A stretch of DNA of 64,000 bases from Setomelanomma holmii (GCA_010015745.1 ML978221.1:62001-126000); one strand, 5' to 3'; shown: positions 46,353-57,880, numbered from the stretch's first letter. Notes: a model not told the origin generated them from the letters alone. Numbers and translations: made by a program.

Positions 46353-47399
46353 GAGGCTGGGGCATCGACTTGCATGATTGAGGAGTTAACAGCATGGTTC
46401 GAGAGAATGAAGCATCTTCTCTACTAGCAACGCGCAATGATTTGGTCGGTCAGTCACAACCATCCTGGGAAATTATGCACGATGCAATCATGTGTGCTGA
46501 ATGAGGAAGGGACCCCAAGTTTTGCTGGCTCTTATCGATAACTTAAGCTAAAGATCGGTGCTTGCTCACTCGGACACAAGAAAATATACAGCTCGAATAC
46601 ACCTTCATCCCAAGCTGCGATTGCAGACCCCAATCATTCTAGTACACATGATCGAGGGCTACAAGGTAAAGCTACGGCGGACCCTGCTATCGGTGCGGAC
46701 AGCGCATGAATTGGGCAAGACGAACCCAGAATTAGTTGCGATGCTTGAAGAAAATGATTTCGTCCACAAGAACCCGCAGGAGGATACAAGCCGTCCTTTG
46801 GAACAGATACAGTATGTGGCAAAGCACCTAGCTTTGAAGTATCACAATACGCAACATGATCAGTCAAGCAAAGCAGGGTCTTAGGATGTACTGGTATCTC
46901 ATCATGGCGACACGACCGCTCAAGCACCTGAAATGTAGCTCGTGGCTCATCAAGCATGCGTTGTCTCTGCCTAGCTGATGAAATGATTATCAAGGCATGT
47001 CCTAGCAACAGCATTAGCACGCGTTCTATGCGAAGAGGCTCTTCCTGGCATATGTTATGCCGCAGACATTCTTTGTATCGGCCGCACTGTCTTTGTCTTA
47101 CAATCACAGGGGCTATGAAATTGCATCTAGCAAATATGTCCAGGAAAAGGACAAGAAATCTTTTCTACCCATCTGTTCCCACGAGGAGCTCTCGAGGTAG
47201 GCTTTGATAAATGCAGGGAAGTCACATTCTTTGTAACAGAGCGGCCTGGGTATGTAAAGGTCTCAGATTTCGCGGACTCAGCGGGGCGTGATCTCGCCAG
47301 GGCAAGGCAGAGTCGTTCGTACCTGATTCCGAATTTATACACCTGGAAATAAGACACTGGCAGTGTTGCGATGGGAACACAATGTAGCACCAGCCTATG
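46353..47399. other. Intergenic, about 1 kb
   Basis: A rightward frame at 46558-46884 (108 codons, with RTAHELGKTNPELVAMLEENDF) is mildly protein-like but has no start context, splice or family support, so it is not called. Nothing else is recognised. Confidence 0.35.
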
Positions 47400-47682
47400 C
47401 TTAAATGTCAATCCGACTTCGACACTCGCGATACAATCGCAGCCGATGAGCCGCCAAGCAGAATCTTCACTCTTCCTTCCATACAAAATCCTCCCAACGT
47501 CTGCCCTATGACGTCCCCACACGGCTCGCGCCGCGTCCTGCATCCAACCCATCTCCACAAACAACGCGTCCGCCACCGCCAGCTCACGCGTCTCGATCCG
47601 GTGTGTCTGCAACTCCAGGGCATCGAATTAGGCGCGTCAACGCATGATCTCTCCACTCATTCAGCCAATCAGCGTCCGCCAT
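47400..47682 (-). pseudogene. Possible broken gene, unknown family
   Basis: From ATG 47682 (MADADWLNEWRDHALTR) the sense appears to shift frame within a few codons near 47630 to LELQTHRIETRELAVADALFVEMGWMQDAARAVWGRHRADVGRILYGRKSEDSAWRLIG in successive pieces, which looks like genuine protein. Beyond about 47400 the frame loses character. There is no intron that would join the two parts. I have no family for it, and chance similarity to real protein cannot be excluded. Confidence 0.3.
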
Positions 47683-47859
47683 GTTTTTGCGGCCCAACCG
47701 CGTCCGGGTCACCGCATTTTGACATGCATGCGCACCGCGGAAGCCCGATGGTTTGGGTTTGATGGGGGTTTAAAGGCTGAAAAGCCCCGATTGCACTTTC
47801 GAGAGAAGTTCTGAGAGTTTTTGTTTGTGGTGCAAGTATTGAGTTGAGTCTTGGAAGAG

Positions 47860-49190
47860 ATGGCTGAATCACCAGCGCCCGCACAAACGCCCGTGCAAGC
47901 TCCTGCGCCGCCACCACCGCAGGCACCTACCACTCCGCCGGTCCCGTTGACACATCGCGAGAAACTAGCGCAGTTCAAGATCTTAGAAGAGAAGAGACAG
48001 GAGTTGATCGAGGTAAGCTACTGGGATTTGGGGCATTTCGGGATACATGACTCATGAAATAGGAATTGCTGGCAAAACTCGAATCGACGGAAGCGAAGCT
48101 CGCACAGACCGAACTCGACCTCAATTCGGAACAGAATGTGAGGAGGACGTTGCAGAGCGAGGTTGTGGAAGCGAAAGCGAGGGAAGATGCGTTGGCGCAG
48201 AGACAGGTTAGTCTAATTATCGTTGGACGGTTTAGGGAAGTGATGCTAATGAGGTGTAGGCACGGAGACCTTTTGCAATGGTGCTTATTGATGCGGATGC
48301 GGATGGATTCCTGGTATGTTCGAATCGACGTGAGATGAATCGGGGATAAAGTCTAATTGAGAGTAGTTCCAAGACAAGTACTTGACGAAAAAGGCTCAAG
48401 GCGGCGAGGCTCTGGCAGACGAAGTCATGATGCGGACACGTGAGTACTTGCGACCAATGTTCGAAGATGCAGATGCGATAGAAATTATCGTTCGAGTGTA
48501 CTCCAACCTTGAGGGTATGGCCAATTTCCTTGTTCGCTTGGACAAGGTGCGGAACCTGGGGCAGCTGCGAGCTTTCTCCACCGGCTTCTGTGGGCGGATA
48601 TCAAGCTTCGACTGGGTCGATACCGGTGTTGGTAAAGAGGGAAGTTCAGGGAGGAAAGTTCGAGGTAGGTTCAGTAACCTTCATGGCCAACTGACGTGAT
48701 CACTGACGGAAAGATATTAGAAAACCTCTCCTTCTACACTACAAACTCTCACCTCCGACACATACTCATCGCCTGCTCACCCATCGACCTCCCCACCTCG
48801 CTCCTAACCACCCTACCCCTCGAAAAAGTCACGCTCATCGAATCACTTCCCCTCCCGACAACACTCACCTCGCTACCCCTCAAAACCACCAAATTCTCAA
48901 CCATCTTCATCCCACCACCGCCCGTCAAATCCCCCAAGCCACGAGACCGCGGCCACAACGGACCGCAGTTGCAACTCATGCAGCAAGAAGACGATGCAGG
49001 CGGAAGCACGTGGCTAGTCATCCAGCCTGAGCGCGGCCATGAGCGGAGCAAGAGTCAGGGCGCTGCGCTAAGGGGGAAAGATGGGAGGCAGAGGGATAGG
49101 GATAGGGACGATGATACGAGTAGTTTGAGCATTAGTATCGGGCCGGATAATACGGTTAGTGTGGATAGTGGGAGACGGCGGTTGCGATGA
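47860..49190 (+). CDS. DUF7923-type protein with N-terminal coiled coil
   Basis: Five exons: 47860-48012, 48063-48206, 48260-48313, 48367-48664 and 48721-49190, total 1119 nt (372 aa). All four introns are about 50-56 nt with GT-AG ends and the phases close. The first 30 residues are Pro/Ala-rich; residues 30-98 form a coiled coil (LEEKRQELIEELLAKLESTEAKLAQ in pieces). The folded core starts ARRPFAMVLIDADADGFLF and includes YSNLEGMANFL, FSTGFCGRISSFDWVDTG and NSHLRHILIACSPID. This core is the domain found N-terminal to CCCH zinc fingers in many fungal proteins; here no zinc fingers follow and the protein ends in a charged RDRDRDDD/GRRRLR tail. An RNA-related role is an inference. Confidence 0.82.
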
Positions 49191-49744
49191 TGTCTGGAAA
49201 ATTTGAACCGAATACGAACATGTTCAGCGAATGTTTCGAGAGGGTTTGTGGAGAAGGGGATGAAGGGTTCGAACATGCATAACAAGGCGCGAGATTGATG
49301 GCATAGAACTAGCGTGGAATAACATAGCATAGCATAGCATGGCATACTTCAACAATGGCATTTTTCGGCGCACACCAACACGTCGCATAGCAATCGGAGA
49401 TCCCATCTTTGACTTCGGGTACTGACACGCTACCGGCGAGTCTGGATCTTGGCGCGGATGTTCGCGCAGCCAAGACGATTGTAACTGGGGGTAAAGGCCT
49501 TGGCTTTGGCTCCGCGGAGAGAAGCTGGAGTATTTTGTAAAGGTCGATGGAGTTGAGCGATGAGTGTGGGTCTGGGGTGCTTGGGGTTTGAGAGGATCGG
49601 CAGGACACCCCCCCATTCGGTAGATGGTATGCGGGGAGGCTTAAGGGATTTTCTGAGCATGGATATGTGGGTATAAGTAATCAGTTATCCAGCAAGTGCG
49701 CTGTTGGAGATCGCAGGTTCTTGACTGAAGCATTGGCTTGAAAC
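49191..49744. other. Intergenic, 550 bases, short tandem repeat
   Basis: A pentanucleotide run of CATAG units lies at 49321-49345. The rest is 3' flank of the DUF7923-type gene and 5' flank of the MFS relic. No gene is seen. Confidence 0.4.
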
Positions 49745-51261
49745 ATGTCGTTGAAAGAAAAGGATCTCGAAGCCGTGACCAAGGAGCGCGTACACACACA
49801 CACCTCATATTCGTGATTCCCTCTACTCACACTACCAGATTTCCTCCAGCGAGACACGCAAAAATGGCGGTCTTGACGTCCAAGATGTGCTCGACCACTC
49901 AGGTCCCGTAGCCGGCCACGACGAAAGAGAAGACAAGGAAACACGCCGTATCATTCGCAAAATCGACATGCGACTACTTCTTACACTTGCAGTCATCTAC
50001 GCATTTGCCTTGATCGACCGCGTCAACTTACCAAACGTACCTTTTCCCCCTCTCCTTCCCAAGATCAGATTGCAATGCTGACACTCGCCAGGCTCGCATC
50101 GCAGGCATGGACACCGATCTACAACTCTCCGTTGGTTTCTCGATACTCCATCTTGATAATGATCTTCTTTCTTCCATACATCATCTGTCAGTTCCCAGCC
50201 AACATAATTATTCGTAAAGCCGGACCGACGACGCTCGTCGTGTGCTGGGGCGCGGTGACGATTGGAATGGGCTTCACGTCCGATTGGACGCAAGCACTCG
50301 AATGTCGAATCATTCTTGGCGTTCTTGAAGCGGGATATTATCCAGGCTGCGTCTTTCTGTTGTCTTGCTGGTATGTCAGGTTCGAAGTTCAGAAGCGCTT
50401 CAGTGGGTTTTATCTCCTTGCTCTGCCAGCGAGTGGGTTTAGCAATACTCTGGCCTGGGGTGTGAGTGAGATGAGTGCGTATCTCAAGCTCCACGTGTGT
50501 TTCAAACATACTAACATGGAGCAGAGGGTCTCAGTGGACTTAATGGATGGTAGTGGGTGGATTGAATTTCTTTATACAGCGATTTGAGAAATGCCGTTTA
50601 TGTCTTGCGTAGATGCTTGTTCCTTGTCCACCTGCTGTTGGTAGAAGCATAGTAATTCCTCTCAACTATCCTCCGCAATGACATGGGCTACTCCGTTGCA
50701 ATGAACCAGATCGTGTCGTTCCCACCATATGTGCTCGCCGTGGCGTGGATATTTGACACCGTTTGGGTAGCGGATCGCTATCGCAAGCGTGGTCTGATCA
50801 TCATATTTAACTGCACGTGGGCGATCATTGGCGTGTGCATGATGGCATACGTCGAAGAGCCACGGACGCGGTATGCAGGTGTGTTCCTGGGCGTATCAGA
50901 TGCGAATGCCAATATGCCGAGTTTGTTGAGCTATATGCACAACAATATTGTTGGTCAAATGAAGAGGAGTATCGCCAGTGCTTTGTTGATTGGTGGTGGA
51001 GCCTGTGGAGGCATTGCAGCATCGAATAGCTTTCGGCAACAGGATGCGCCGAAGCATACGTAAGTGTGATTGTTCAGTTCATTATTCGTGGACCAAAGCT
51101 GACGTGTCTTTAGTCCGGCGATGGCTGTTGTCACTGCGACGCAAGTCTTGAGCATTTTGCACGTGTTGAAGAATTTCTGGATTTACTCGAGGGCAAATCG
51201 GAAGGCCGACCGTAGCGAGAGAATTTTGGAGGGCCAGGAAGGCTTCAGGCAGACGTTGTAG
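49745..51261 (+). pseudogene. MFS permease of the allantoate permease type, broken and internally deleted
   Basis: ATG 49745 (MSLKEKDLEAVTKER) splices over an intron starting in a CA run (GTACAC...CTACCAG) into DERED...RRIIRKIDMRLLLTLAVIYAFALIDRVNLPN, then over GTACCT...CGCCAG into ARIAGMDTDLQLSVGF. At about 50141 the frame shifts (RYSILIMIFFLPYIICQFPAN...). A further exon reads GLSGLNGW and meets a TAG near 50550. The central loop and about one membrane segment are missing before the second half resumes at about 50672 (NDMGYSVAMNQIVSFPPYVLA), ending after an intron at about 51061-51113 with HVLKNFWIYSRANRKAD. The motif order fits the anion:cation symporter branch (Dal5-like). It cannot encode a working 12-helix permease as it stands. 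Confidence 0.75.
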
Positions 51262-52819
51262 GAGCCCGGCAGTCGATGTTGCGTCAAGATGGATCAGGTC
51301 ACCTTAAAACCGCATGACATATGCCGGGTGTCGAGGTCTGGCATGAGCGGCGATAGTTTGGCCTCATCTATGTTCATTCATGAAAGACATGATTGATACC
51401 TGGCCGTAGATCTTCCCACTCGCTCCCATCAGTACTAAAGCTGAGCTGTTAGTATACTGTAGTAATCTGCAACGAAGTTCTGAATGAAGATTACTTATTG
51501 TTCTTGCAATCATCGACGACCCAGAAGGCCGTAATGAAGTCGAGATCGCGACGCTTCGTAGCAGAGTCTGAGATGTTGCGTGCTGCCTGCTGTTTATCAC
51601 AGGACCGCTGTCGCTGCATCGAAATTCGCGTGGTACACTTCTTCGGGTTGTATGCGGGAGTCGGTTTGGCGACAAGAGAGACATGTGCGCGCGACATCGT
51701 GGATCTCAATGCTGGTCGATAAGAGAGTGCTTTACGATGGTGGTGTTTTCGATGAAGGAATGTCCTATTGAGCGCGATGAAGAGCGCTGTATTATACTTT
51801 TAAGACATGCAATGCTTCCAGACAAGTGAAGAAGTATCCAGCTCTTGCCACTATAGGTAGTACGTGCTGGTCATATATTGTGAGGCAATTCACTACTCAG
51901 CCACTTCGGACCCCGTTTCAGTCCAAATATACCTGCTAGGATCGGATCAACTGTGTTGGTGGTTGGGGGTATATGTTGTGTCTGAGACCCATGTGGACCG
52001 TGAATAATTGTATCCGTGCCGAATTCACAGGCTTTGCGACTTGGCCGAATCAAAGTCATGGTGTCCTTCGAACGATGGCATACCCAGCAACGAGCCGAAC
52101 GGCTGTTTCGGAGCTCTTCCAGATCCGAAAGTATATTATGGCGCGGTGGACACAAATAGCCCTAGAACCTTAGCAAAGCCACAACGCCCAGACAACATTC
52201 CTTTCACGCCGCAAGCGGGCGTTTCGCGTGCGGCTCGACGTATTGTCAAAGTCCCAACATTCGAGGGATATGGTCTCATGAAGCACTGAGATGACAGAAA
52301 CTTTGGTGATGTATCGATTATGTTTGTGTCAGGCGCCAGTGGTTGCCTTTGCCCGCGGCAACTTCATGTTCTCGTTGCGTGCCTGTGCAGCAGAGAAAAG
52401 TGTTGGATAGATATAAGGTGTGCAGGTAGGTAAAGCATCGCAAACGAGAAGTGTTCATAGGCGAGCGTGCATGAAGATTGATGAAACGGCCGTCGACGCG
52501 AAGTTGGGAAGGTGCTGTGCCAAGCTCGTGGCGGGTCCCTCTTGCTCTCCGTCTAGCCGAACGCGAATGCCAAAATTCATCCCAACCCAATGCGCTTCTC
52601 TTCCATCACCAATTTATCGCATTCGCGCTTGAGGGCACACTGACACCACTTTGACAAGAAATCTGATCATTACATTCGCTGCTGCATGGAACAACCTATT
52701 GGAAGGATATCTACCCCGGAACGCCATCTTGGCCGCTAACCGCAGCCAATCATCATGCGGAGCCGCTAGGAGAAGACCACTATCATGAGATCATCATTAG
52801 AACGGATCTCGGACATTCC
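51262..52819. other. Intergenic, 1.56 kb
   Basis: This lies between the MFS relic and the convergent glycosyltransferase gene. Open frames of 60-106 codons occur in all phases with no domain or splice support. No RNA gene or transposon end is recognised. Confidence 0.4.
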
Positions 52820-54148
52820 TCAAGCTTTTACTTTCTCGTTGTCCTCCTCCAGAATGAACTTCCACATCACCTCTGCTGCCGTCTTTGCGCCATCCATAAC
52901 GTTGAGTGTCTCCGCCAGTGTCCTGGCCTTCGCGGCGTAATTGGGATCCTTCAGCACCCTCAGAACTGTCGACCGGATGTTCTTGGCATTCCAAAACTGC
53001 TTCTGGACACGAATACCCGCTCCAGCATTCATCGCGTTGTCCAAATTGGTTTGTTGCTCGACCTGCAATGCGACACCGACAATGGGCTTTCCAGCAGCCA
53101 GCGCGCACTGCACCGTTCCTTGACCACCGTGGGTGACGATCAGATCTGCGAGAGAGTTTGCTACTGGCGCAGGGATGAATCTGTCAGTCACCAAAAGACG
53201 TGGGTCACCAGCCGCGATCTCGTTCGCCTTCTCAATCGAGCAGATGGACTTGGATGCCAGAACGACTGCATTCCAATTGTCCTCAGGGTTCAGTTTCAGG
53301 GCTTTGATGGCCTCAAACAGGAATTCCTCGGTTCCGGAGCTACCCATAGTCACCAAGATTGATGGGCCCGGGCCCTTTGTGAGGTGTTGCTCAATGTCTG
53401 CGTCGAGCTTGGCATCGTTTCCAGCGTATAACGGGCCGGTCAGGACAATGTTCTTGGGAATGAGATGCAAGTATTCCTTGTGGAACACGGGGTGGTCGTT
53501 AACCAAGTTGAGGTCGGCCATGTTCATATCGAAGAGCGAGATTGGCCCAGTGATTGGCCAGCCACAAGCTGCAGCGGCCGCACCCAACCGCTTCTGAGTG
53601 AAGATGGGTGCCTTGATCATGAGAGGGCTAGCCCACCACGCCAGCTTTTGCCTGATTGGTCGAGGGAGTCGAGTGAAGAGCGGCATCATATCGGGAAGAT
53701 CGCGGACGAGGCCATGTGCGAAGGCGCTGGGATGAAGAGGGACCGGAAGGAAGTTGATTGTGCGAATTCCGAGGAGGCGCGCTGCAATCGATGCTGGTGC
53801 CCACATACCGTGGAACACGATGTCAGGCTTCAGCTCGCGGAAAGCCGCCAACTGTCCTTCGATGAAGCCTTTCGCGATCTCTTCCGAGCCGAAGAACTCA
53901 GGCCAGTCCCACCCAAGATCGTGCGCTACCGAAACACCGCCAACTCGAGGTTGAGCTGGGACAATGTTGAATCCAGCGTCGGTAATCTGGTACTCGAAAC
54001 GAGATCCGCATGACAAGAAGTCGATTTTCAGATCAAGGCCTGGCGGGCATTGTTCCCGCAATGCGATGGCCATCTTGATGGCGCGGGTAGTGTCACCCGC
54101 ATCCTGCCAGGCCACGCTGAGGACGATGTGAACATTGCTGGGCGCCAT
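52820..54148 (-). CDS. UDP-glycosyltransferase (GT1-like, GT-B fold)
   Basis: A single exon of 442 aa from the ATG at 54148 (MAPSNVHIVLSVAWQDAGDTTRAI). The frame is open to 54244 but without an upstream ATG. The N-terminal half is the acceptor domain. The C-terminal half has ILVTMGSSGTEEF and the nucleotide-sugar signature VTDRFIPAPVANSLADLIVTHGGQGTVQCALAAGKPIVG, in pieces, with THGGQGT at about residues 339-345. There is no signal peptide or membrane segment, so it is cytosolic. It transfers a sugar from a UDP-sugar to a small molecule or lipid; the acceptor is unknown. The DHA2 efflux transporter 1.4 kb upstream on the same strand could export the product (inference). Confidence 0.85.
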   Translation of the reverse strand: MAPSNVHIVLSVAWQDAGDTTRAIKMAIALREQCPPGLDLKIDFLSCGSRFEYQITDAGFNIVPAQPRVGGVSVAHDLGWDWPEFFGSEEIAKGFIEGQLAAFRELKPDIVFHGMWAPASIAARLLGIRTINFLPVPLHPSAFAHGLVRDLPDMMPLFTRLPRPIRQKLAWWASPLMIKAPIFTQKRLGAAAAACGWPITGPISLFDMNMADLNLVNDHPVFHKEYLHLIPKNIVLTGPLYAGNDAKLDADIEQHLTKGPGPSILVTMGSSGTEEFLFEAIKALKLNPEDNWNAVVLASKSICSIEKANEIAAGDPRLLVTDRFIPAPVANSLADLIVTHGGQGTVQCALAAGKPIVGVALQVEQQTNLDNAMNAGAGIRVQKQFWNAKNIRSTVLRVLKDPNYAAKARTLAETLNVMDGAKTAAEVMWKFILEEDNEKVKA

Positions 54149-55561
54149 GGCTCGGGATGGTGGTTGAACGATTGATGGTATGATGTTCGAACGGTAACCA
54201 CGACACGGAAGTACTGTACACCTGGTTGAAAGACTGCAACTCAATTTCTGGCCTCAGGGTGCTTATAATCTCCAGTGAGCACCTTAGGTTTTGTGCAAAC
54301 TCTCAGCCCTGGTTGAACGCTTCCGCACGACCCAGACTATCCCCTCCATGTCCGACGCCGACGTCGAAGTCGGCTATTGGGCATGTTGTGCAGCTGCAAG
54401 GCTACCGACACCATATCAGAGCTGATCAGCGGCGGCTCTGACATTCCGAAGGACTGGGCGATAGGTGACAACGGCCTGTCAATGTTTCGATGTGGCTATT
54501 CCTGGGCGCACATGCACACTAAATTCCATGCGCAGCGATTGTCGGCCAGGGAAGCTGCGGGGAACCGTAGGAAAAGAAGCGTTGCAACCCGAACCTTGTT
54601 GTCAGTTCGTATCGCTGATGATGGCTGGCGGAGCTAGCGTGGAGGCTGAGCGGCCACCACTGTTTTGGACAATTCCTAGGCCAACAACGGAAATGCGTCA
54701 GAGCATAAGCACGCGAAAGATACGGCTAGCTACCCTTCAACAACGCCTTTCGCGTGGTATTGGTTGTCATGCGAAAGCTTCAAGCATCAACAAGATAATT
54801 TCTCCATGTAGCCTAGCTATTGAAGCGATCAGCATCCGATCTTACTTGCGTCGGTGACAGTACCACCGAGGGTCTCAGGAAGCTGACCAGTACGACGGAG
54901 GCACACCCGACGATCACCAACACCACGGAAACCAGGGAACACTTGCAGTATCATGCATCCGAAGGTGCTTCTGCCGAAGTTTTCACACAAAGAAAGGAAA
55001 AGGAAATTGCAATACCCATTTCGCAACCAGAAAAGCGCTCAAGGCCCTTCCGTCGACGGGAGGCTATTTCAGCACGGAGCACCACATCAGTATTTGCCGC
55101 ACTCAAAAGTATCGCACCTGACATCATGTTCGCAGCTCCTAAGAACCAATGGATACCGAATGCCATACACCTCTAACAAGCTGTGCAATCCGCGGATGCT
55201 TAATTATACATAAATCAGGCTCGCAAGCTTGATGCACTGATCGCCGCAGGCCCGTACAATGTAATGTTACACAGGCAGGGCCAGTTCTGCCGCCAAACCA
55301 CACAAAAGATCATATGCACACCGTATATTGCAGCTGTTATACTGGGCTGATGAATGAGATCAGATCCTGCAGCTGTCAGGATCTCTGCCATTTGCTTGGA
55401 GTAGCAGCTGCTTGCTGTCGATTTGTCGCCTTCTGCGATCAAATCTGCAAGGCGCGAGCCGGTCCGGTACCCGCGTCATCAAGCATGACATATGAAAGGA
55501 AATTCGTATTCATTCGTTGTATCGATGTCGGCAGATTGGATCCACCTCACCGACGGTGACC
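54149..55561. other. Intergenic, 1.4 kb, possible transporter remnant
   Basis: On the minus strand between about 55170 and 54830 two overlapping frames read like the end of a membrane transporter (FGIHWFLGAANMMSGAILL, then SLCENFGRSTFGCMILQVF), but neither has a start, and no family can be fixed. The remainder is the promoter side of the glycosyltransferase gene. No confident gene. Confidence 0.3.
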
Positions 55562-57880
55562 TCATCTTTCAGCTACTAGCTCATCACGGAGGTCGGGATT
55601 GACCTTCGCCGTTAGATACGACGAGAAGTGACCACTGGACCTATACAACTTCTTCCAAGCAGGGGCAGGACGAACTAGCTCCTCAACGCTAATGTTGGAC
55701 TCTTGCGACGGACTCGTCAATGTGCCGAAGTGGTCGTTACGATTCGGATCCCTGACCATTGGTTCCGCCTTCTCTTGATCGCGTGCTACCGCTTTTTGAG
55801 GTGCAGCGTCCTTGTCCTTGACGCTGCGCCACTCCATGCCTAGAGCCGCAGGAACAGCTATACAGGCGACAATGAGCGCTGCAAAGAAAGTGCCTTTGGT
55901 GAGGGAATTATTGTATGCTTGGAGCACTCTCGGCAGCAATTCTGCTGGGACTGAACTGGCGAGGTCCGTTGCGCCTCCTTCGAGAATATGACCTGTATCC
56001 AAACCGCCAATCTGCTTCAAGCCACTTGAGAACTTATCGATGTACAAATTCTGCCCGACGGCGGTAAAGACTGCACCACCAAGCGTCTGGCACAAGGAGA
56101 GGACCGCAGTTCCGGTAGGGACATCTGGCTTTGGAAGCACAATTTGAACCGCCAGGTTGGGATGTTGCATGGTACAACCAACGCCATAGCCAATGATGAC
56201 CTGACAGCCGATCCACATGGCGCTGCTTGTGTGGACGTTCCAGGTGGTGATCAGACCAGTACCCGTTGCCATGAGACATGATCCTACGATCATGAACGGT
56301 GTGTAGTACCCGATCTTCTGCGTCAAGCCTCCAGACATGATGGATCCGACGACCACCGAAAGAACGAGAGGAATTGTGTTGATACCCGACTGCATTGCGG
56401 AGACCTCCTTGATGGCTTGAAACCACAACGGGATATAGATCGACACCGTAAGCATTGTGGAGCCAACGCAGAACTGCGACAAGCCGCCAAATGCCACACT
56501 TCGCTGCATGACGATCCGAGCAGGGACCGTGGCCGTGGTGTTGCGGGTGAAGTACTGCCACCCAATAAATGTGACAAACAAAACTGCAAAGACGACGAAA
56601 AGTGCGACGAGTCGAGGCGAGCTCCAGGCATATTCGGCTGCACCCCATTCGAGCGCGAGTAACAAGCACGTGATTGCAGGAAGAAACAGCACCGTTCCCA
56701 GCGGGTCCAGATTCTTGGCTGTCTCTTTCCAATTCCCAAGCTTCGGCTTCTGCTCTTCCAGTTTCAGTAAGAATATGACGACCAGTATGGTAAGTCCTCC
56801 AAGCGGTAGGTTGATGTAGAAGCACCATCTCCATGTTGCTTTGCTACCAGTGAAGGCGCCACCGAGTAGAGGCCCCGCCACACTCGCAACGCCGAAACAA
56901 GCACCGAACAGGCCTTGGAGCAATGGTCGGCGATGCAATGGCACGGTGTTGAGCATTATCAAAATCGCGCCAGTGAAGATTCCGCTACTTCCAAGGCCGG
57001 CGATGGCTCTTCCGATAATGAGCATCATGCTTGAAGTTGCTGCACCGCATATAGCGCTTCCACCTTCGAAGAGGAAGATGCCCGAGAGAAAGACCGTTTT
57101 CGTATCGAAGAAAGTGTAGACGCGCCCATAAAGCAGGATGAAGCCAGCGGATGTTAGCATATACGAGCTACCATACCACCCAATGTCGCCTATGCTGTTG
57201 AATTCGTTGGTAATTGCTGGAATTGCGGGTCCTACAATGGTTCTGTCCAGTGCTACCAGGAAGATGGAGATATACAGGGAGACCATGATGACGGCTGTTT
57301 TCGCTGCTGATGGGTATTCCGGTGCTTTCGATCTGTTGGTTGCTACGCTTCGCTTCGACGCCGACCGCTGTGGCTCTGGCACATCGTCTGCTGAGAGTGC
57401 CTCGCGAAGTTGACTTCTCGTGCTAATTCTCCTATCCTTTTTAATCAAGCTGACCGCCGAATCAGCAACTCCGGGATGATACGCGGTGCTTGGTCTCGAC
57501 ATCGACAAGCTCGATCGATGCGATGTTCGGTACGAGTCCATCATCTCTGGGACCCAGTCTCCTTCTTCGGAAAGCCTCGTCGGCGCTGTCACTCGCTTCT
57601 TCGTCTCTTCCATGTCTTCCAGTTCAAGCGTCGTTTGTGATGCCATGGAAGCGCTGCTGAATCCACGAGGGCGTATCATGTTGAGGTCGTCTTGTCGCAG
57701 TGACCTTGTCTCAAAGGTATCAGTTGACTTCCTGTAGTTCGATGGAGGTCTCGAGAAGGCTTCCTCCGCTTCTTCTGCCAAATCCGCGATGATTTGTGCA
57801 ATTACTCGGTCGTCTGGTGTCGGCGTCGCGGGATCCGCCGTTCCGTGAGAAGATGGTGGTGCGCTCGCCATCCTGGACAT
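55562..57880 (-). CDS. DHA2-type MFS multidrug/toxin efflux transporter
   Basis: A single exon of 772 aa. About 190 N-terminal residues are hydrophilic and Ser/Arg-rich, longer than usual for the family. The membrane domain starts KTAVIMVSLYISIFLVALDRTIVGPAIPAI, the DHA2 motif of helix 1, followed by DIGWYGSSYMLTSAGFILLYGR, GRAIAGLGSSGIFTGAILIM, GPLLGGAFT and WRWCFYINLPLGG, all diagnostic of 14-helix drug:H+ antiporters such as those in fungal toxin clusters. It resides in the plasma membrane and exports small molecules in exchange for protons. No intron is needed. The neighbouring glycosyltransferase is on the same strand. Confidence 0.93.
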   Translation of the reverse strand: MSRMASAPPSSHGTADPATPTPDDRVIAQIIADLAEEAEEAFSRPPSNYRKSTDTFETRSLRQDDLNMIRPRGFSSASMASQTTLELEDMEETKKRVTAPTRLSEEGDWVPEMMDSYRTSHRSSLSMSRPSTAYHPGVADSAVSLIKKDRRISTRSQLREALSADDVPEPQRSASKRSVATNRSKAPEYPSAAKTAVIMVSLYISIFLVALDRTIVGPAIPAITNEFNSIGDIGWYGSSYMLTSAGFILLYGRVYTFFDTKTVFLSGIFLFEGGSAICGAATSSMMLIIGRAIAGLGSSGIFTGAILIMLNTVPLHRRPLLQGLFGACFGVASVAGPLLGGAFTGSKATWRWCFYINLPLGGLTILVVIFLLKLEEQKPKLGNWKETAKNLDPLGTVLFLPAITCLLLALEWGAAEYAWSSPRLVALFVVFAVLFVTFIGWQYFTRNTTATVPARIVMQRSVAFGGLSQFCVGSTMLTVSIYIPLWFQAIKEVSAMQSGINTIPLVLSVVVGSIMSGGLTQKIGYYTPFMIVGSCLMATGTGLITTWNVHTSSAMWIGCQVIIGYGVGCTMQHPNLAVQIVLPKPDVPTGTAVLSLCQTLGGAVFTAVGQNLYIDKFSSGLKQIGGLDTGHILEGGATDLASSVPAELLPRVLQAYNNSLTKGTFFAALIVACIAVPAALGMEWRSVKDKDAAPQKAVARDQEKAEPMVRDPNRNDHFGTLTSPSQESNISVEELVRPAPAWKKLYRSSGHFSSYLTAKVNPDLRDELVAER

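Noticed and set aside
46634..47107. 157-codon leftward frame
   Set aside because: It has no features, overlaps a rightward frame of similar quality, and has no start or splice support.
56034..56834. 266-codon frame inside the DHA2 transporter
   Set aside because: Same strand but a different phase; the overlapping 772-codon frame has all DHA2 motifs, while this one has none.
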